A stretch of DNA of 6,654 bases. Origin: Pseudomonadota bacterium (GTDB lineage Bacteria > Bdellovibrionota > JAFGOL01). Numbering within the stretch: position 1 is the stretch's first letter; each line of letters begins with the position of its first letter. The notes beneath the pieces are model-generated. The model had not been told where the DNA came from. It searched no databases and saw nothing but the letters and a program-made list of their open reading frames with translations. The DNA lies in NCBI GenBank assembly GCA_026390535.1, contig JAPLFT010000115.1, positions 678 to 7,331 of the forward strand. Direction: 5' to 3'. Positions 5,779-6,654 of this stretch are shown piece by piece. A program made the translations under genes and the position numbers.

Positions 5779-6174
5779 TCAGGCCATAGACTGATATTTG
5801 GTAATAAATTCATCTCTTTCCACAACCAGAGCTATTCCCGTGTGTTTTCCGTTGGGGCAAAATCCACTGTGCCAGGTATCTATCATGACCGGTTTTAAAG
5901 GTTCCAGTTTTATTATTTTAGGTTTTTTTTTATTCCTGATAACCAAAGACATATTTCCGGACAAAAGCACAAAAAACTCTGGGCAGCTATGCTTTTCAAA
6001 TCTATCAATAGCTTCTATAGAATCCACTTCCGGCGAGTATAATCCAACCCTCCAGTGTCCCTTGTCCCCGCATAAAACCTGCCAGAGTTTTTCTTTTTTT
6101 ATCTCCAGCGGTTTATTTTTATGTATATCAGAAAAAGATAGCGGTCGTACTTTAACAGTTTTTAAAGATTTCAT
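5779..6174 (-). CDS. Small cupin-fold protein of unknown function
   Basis: 131 aa, soluble, no signal peptide. The core looks like a single double-stranded beta-helix cupin: GHWRVGLYSPEVDSIEAIDRFEKHSCPEFFVLLSGNMSLVI (39-79), with motif-1-like His62-Ser-Cys64-Pro-Glu66, then LEPLKPVMIDTWHSGFCPNGKHTGIALVVERDEFITKY (90-127) with Trp101-His102, Cys106 and His111. His62, Glu66 and His102 are plausible metal ligands by analogy with cupins, but the spacing does not match a named enzyme family I can identify. Start: ATG at 6174 with AGGGGAA 6 nt upstream. The gene follows osmC after 21 nt on the same strand, so the two are probably cotranscribed. A sensory or small-molecule-binding role is possible; no substrate can be named. 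Confidence 0.8.
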   Translation of the reverse strand: MKSLKTVKVRPLSFSDIHKNKPLEIKKEKLWQVLCGDKGHWRVGLYSPEVDSIEAIDRFEKHSCPEFFVLLSGNMSLVIRNKKKPKIIKLEPLKPVMIDTWHSGFCPNGKHTGIALVVERDEFITKYQSMA

Positions 6175-6195
6175 CTTTTGTTCCCCTGATTGAGA

Positions 6196-6582
6196 TCATT
6201 CCAATGATATTTTAAATTCCGGCCCCGACAGGATGGTTTTTTTTACCTTACAGCCGTCCGCAACCTTCAGCAAGGCGTCCCTGTATTTTTCAGGGAATGA
6301 TGACGGGGTTTTGATAACAGTATTAAAAGAAACCTGTCCGGTTGCCGGGTCTTTTAGCGTTTTTTCTATTACCGTCATCCCATCCATAGGAATATCCCTT
6401 TGTTTGCAGAATGAATTCACATAATGGGCAACGCAAAGTCCGATGGATGCAACAAAATACTCGTAGGGATTGGGAGCCATGCCGTCTCCGCCCAATTCTT
6501 TGCTCTGGTCCGACATTATTTTGTGAGCTCCAAGGTTAGCCTCAATTTGAAAATTTTTAATGAATTTTATTTCTATGTCCAT
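6196..6582 (-). CDS. OsmC/Ohr-family protein (YhfA-like), probable thiol peroxidase
   Basis: 128 aa, cytosolic. OsmC/Ohr proteins reduce organic hydroperoxides through a pair of cysteines. The family layout is visible: an N-terminal beta region (MDIEIKFIKNFQIEANLGAHKI), then GGDGMAPNPYEYFVASIGLCVAHYV (31-55), where Cys50 sits at the position of the peroxidatic Cys, and VADGCKVKKTI (107-117), where Cys111 matches the second conserved Cys. Cys59 is an extra cysteine. The GMAPNPYEYFVASIGLC wording resembles the YhfA-like branch rather than canonical OsmC or Ohr, so substrate and actual peroxidase activity are uncertain. Start: ATG at 6582, preceded by GGGAG at 7 nt. It is the first gene of a two-gene unit with the cupin gene. 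A role in oxidative or thiol stress fits an anaerobe but is inference. Confidence 0.9.
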   Translation of the reverse strand: MDIEIKFIKNFQIEANLGAHKIMSDQSKELGGDGMAPNPYEYFVASIGLCVAHYVNSFCKQRDIPMDGMTVIEKTLKDPATGQVSFNTVIKTPSSFPEKYRDALLKVADGCKVKKTILSGPEFKISLE

Positions 6583-6654
6583 ATTTACTCTCCCATTGTA
6601 ATTGTTGTTAATAGAGTGTAAATATTTATAGGAATTTAATAAATTTTTATAAAA
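6583..6654 (-). promoter_or_regulatory. AT-rich upstream region of osmC, two candidate promoters
   Basis: Contains no gene. On the minus strand TTTACA (6622-6617) and TACAAT (6600-6595) are 16 nt apart, a good match to consensus, but the transcript would start inside or just after the Shine-Dalgarno. The alternative -10 TATAAA (6630-6625) gives a more normal leader of about 35 nt but lacks a good -35. Either may serve; the window edge prevents further inspection. Confidence 0.3.

Noticed and set aside
5798..6193. 131-aa plus-strand frame opposite the cupin gene
   Set aside because: Exact antisense shadow of the cupin gene, whose protein has clear family-like motifs and a good Shine-Dalgarno. 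The plus-strand translation shows no domain.
6621..6645. Imperfect TTTAT-N9-ATAAA dyad upstream of osmC as an operator
   Set aside because: The stretch is almost pure A/T, where such dyads arise readily. It does not match a regulator site I can name, and no regulator gene is adjacent.

Overview
The window is moderately AT-rich and gene-dense. The protein set suggests an anaerobic Gram-negative bacterium, most likely Desulfobacterota (deltaproteobacterial) or a relative. That placement is inferred from the gene mix: a GspE-N/GAF-like fusion protein, a single-domain CBM48 protein, and an HSCPE-type cupin. No rRNA, tRNA or other diagnostic marker is present, so it is only tentative.

Left part (1-5128, all + strand): a tightly packed five-gene run in which every junction overlaps or abuts. 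In order it holds the 3' part of an ADP/ATP-dependent NAD(P)H-hydrate dehydratase (nnrD domain, cut by the window edge), tsaE (ATPase for t6A tRNA modification), lpdA (dihydrolipoyl dehydrogenase), a GspE-N-domain protein with Pro-rich linker, coiled coil and GAF-like C-terminus, and mtaB (tRNA t6A methylthiotransferase). TsaE and MtaB act in the same chemical series on A37 of ANN-decoding tRNAs: t6A is made first, then converted to ms2t6A. nnrD and lpdA concern the upkeep and use of nicotinamide and lipoyl cofactors. The GspE-N-like protein is the unexplained member.

Middle part (5129-5397): a convergent intergenic region filled almost entirely by a 225-bp imperfect palindrome. Its outer arms are a perfect 37-bp inverted repeat (5173-5209 and 5361-5397), and its interior also folds back on itself. 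It looks like a MITE or other non-autonomous element, but no target-site duplication was found. Its right end touches the stop codon of the next gene.

Right part (5398-6654, all - strand): read from right to left, an OsmC-family peroxidase-like protein, then 21 nt later a small cupin protein (same operon), then after a 105-nt gap with a plausible terminator and promoter, a 91-aa single-domain CBM48 (glycogen-binding-like) protein. An AT-rich promoter region upstream of osmC ends the window.

No CRISPR array, tRNA, rRNA, riboswitch or complete insertion sequence was recognised. The strongest unexplained signals are the 225-bp palindrome and the GspE-N/GAF-like fusion.
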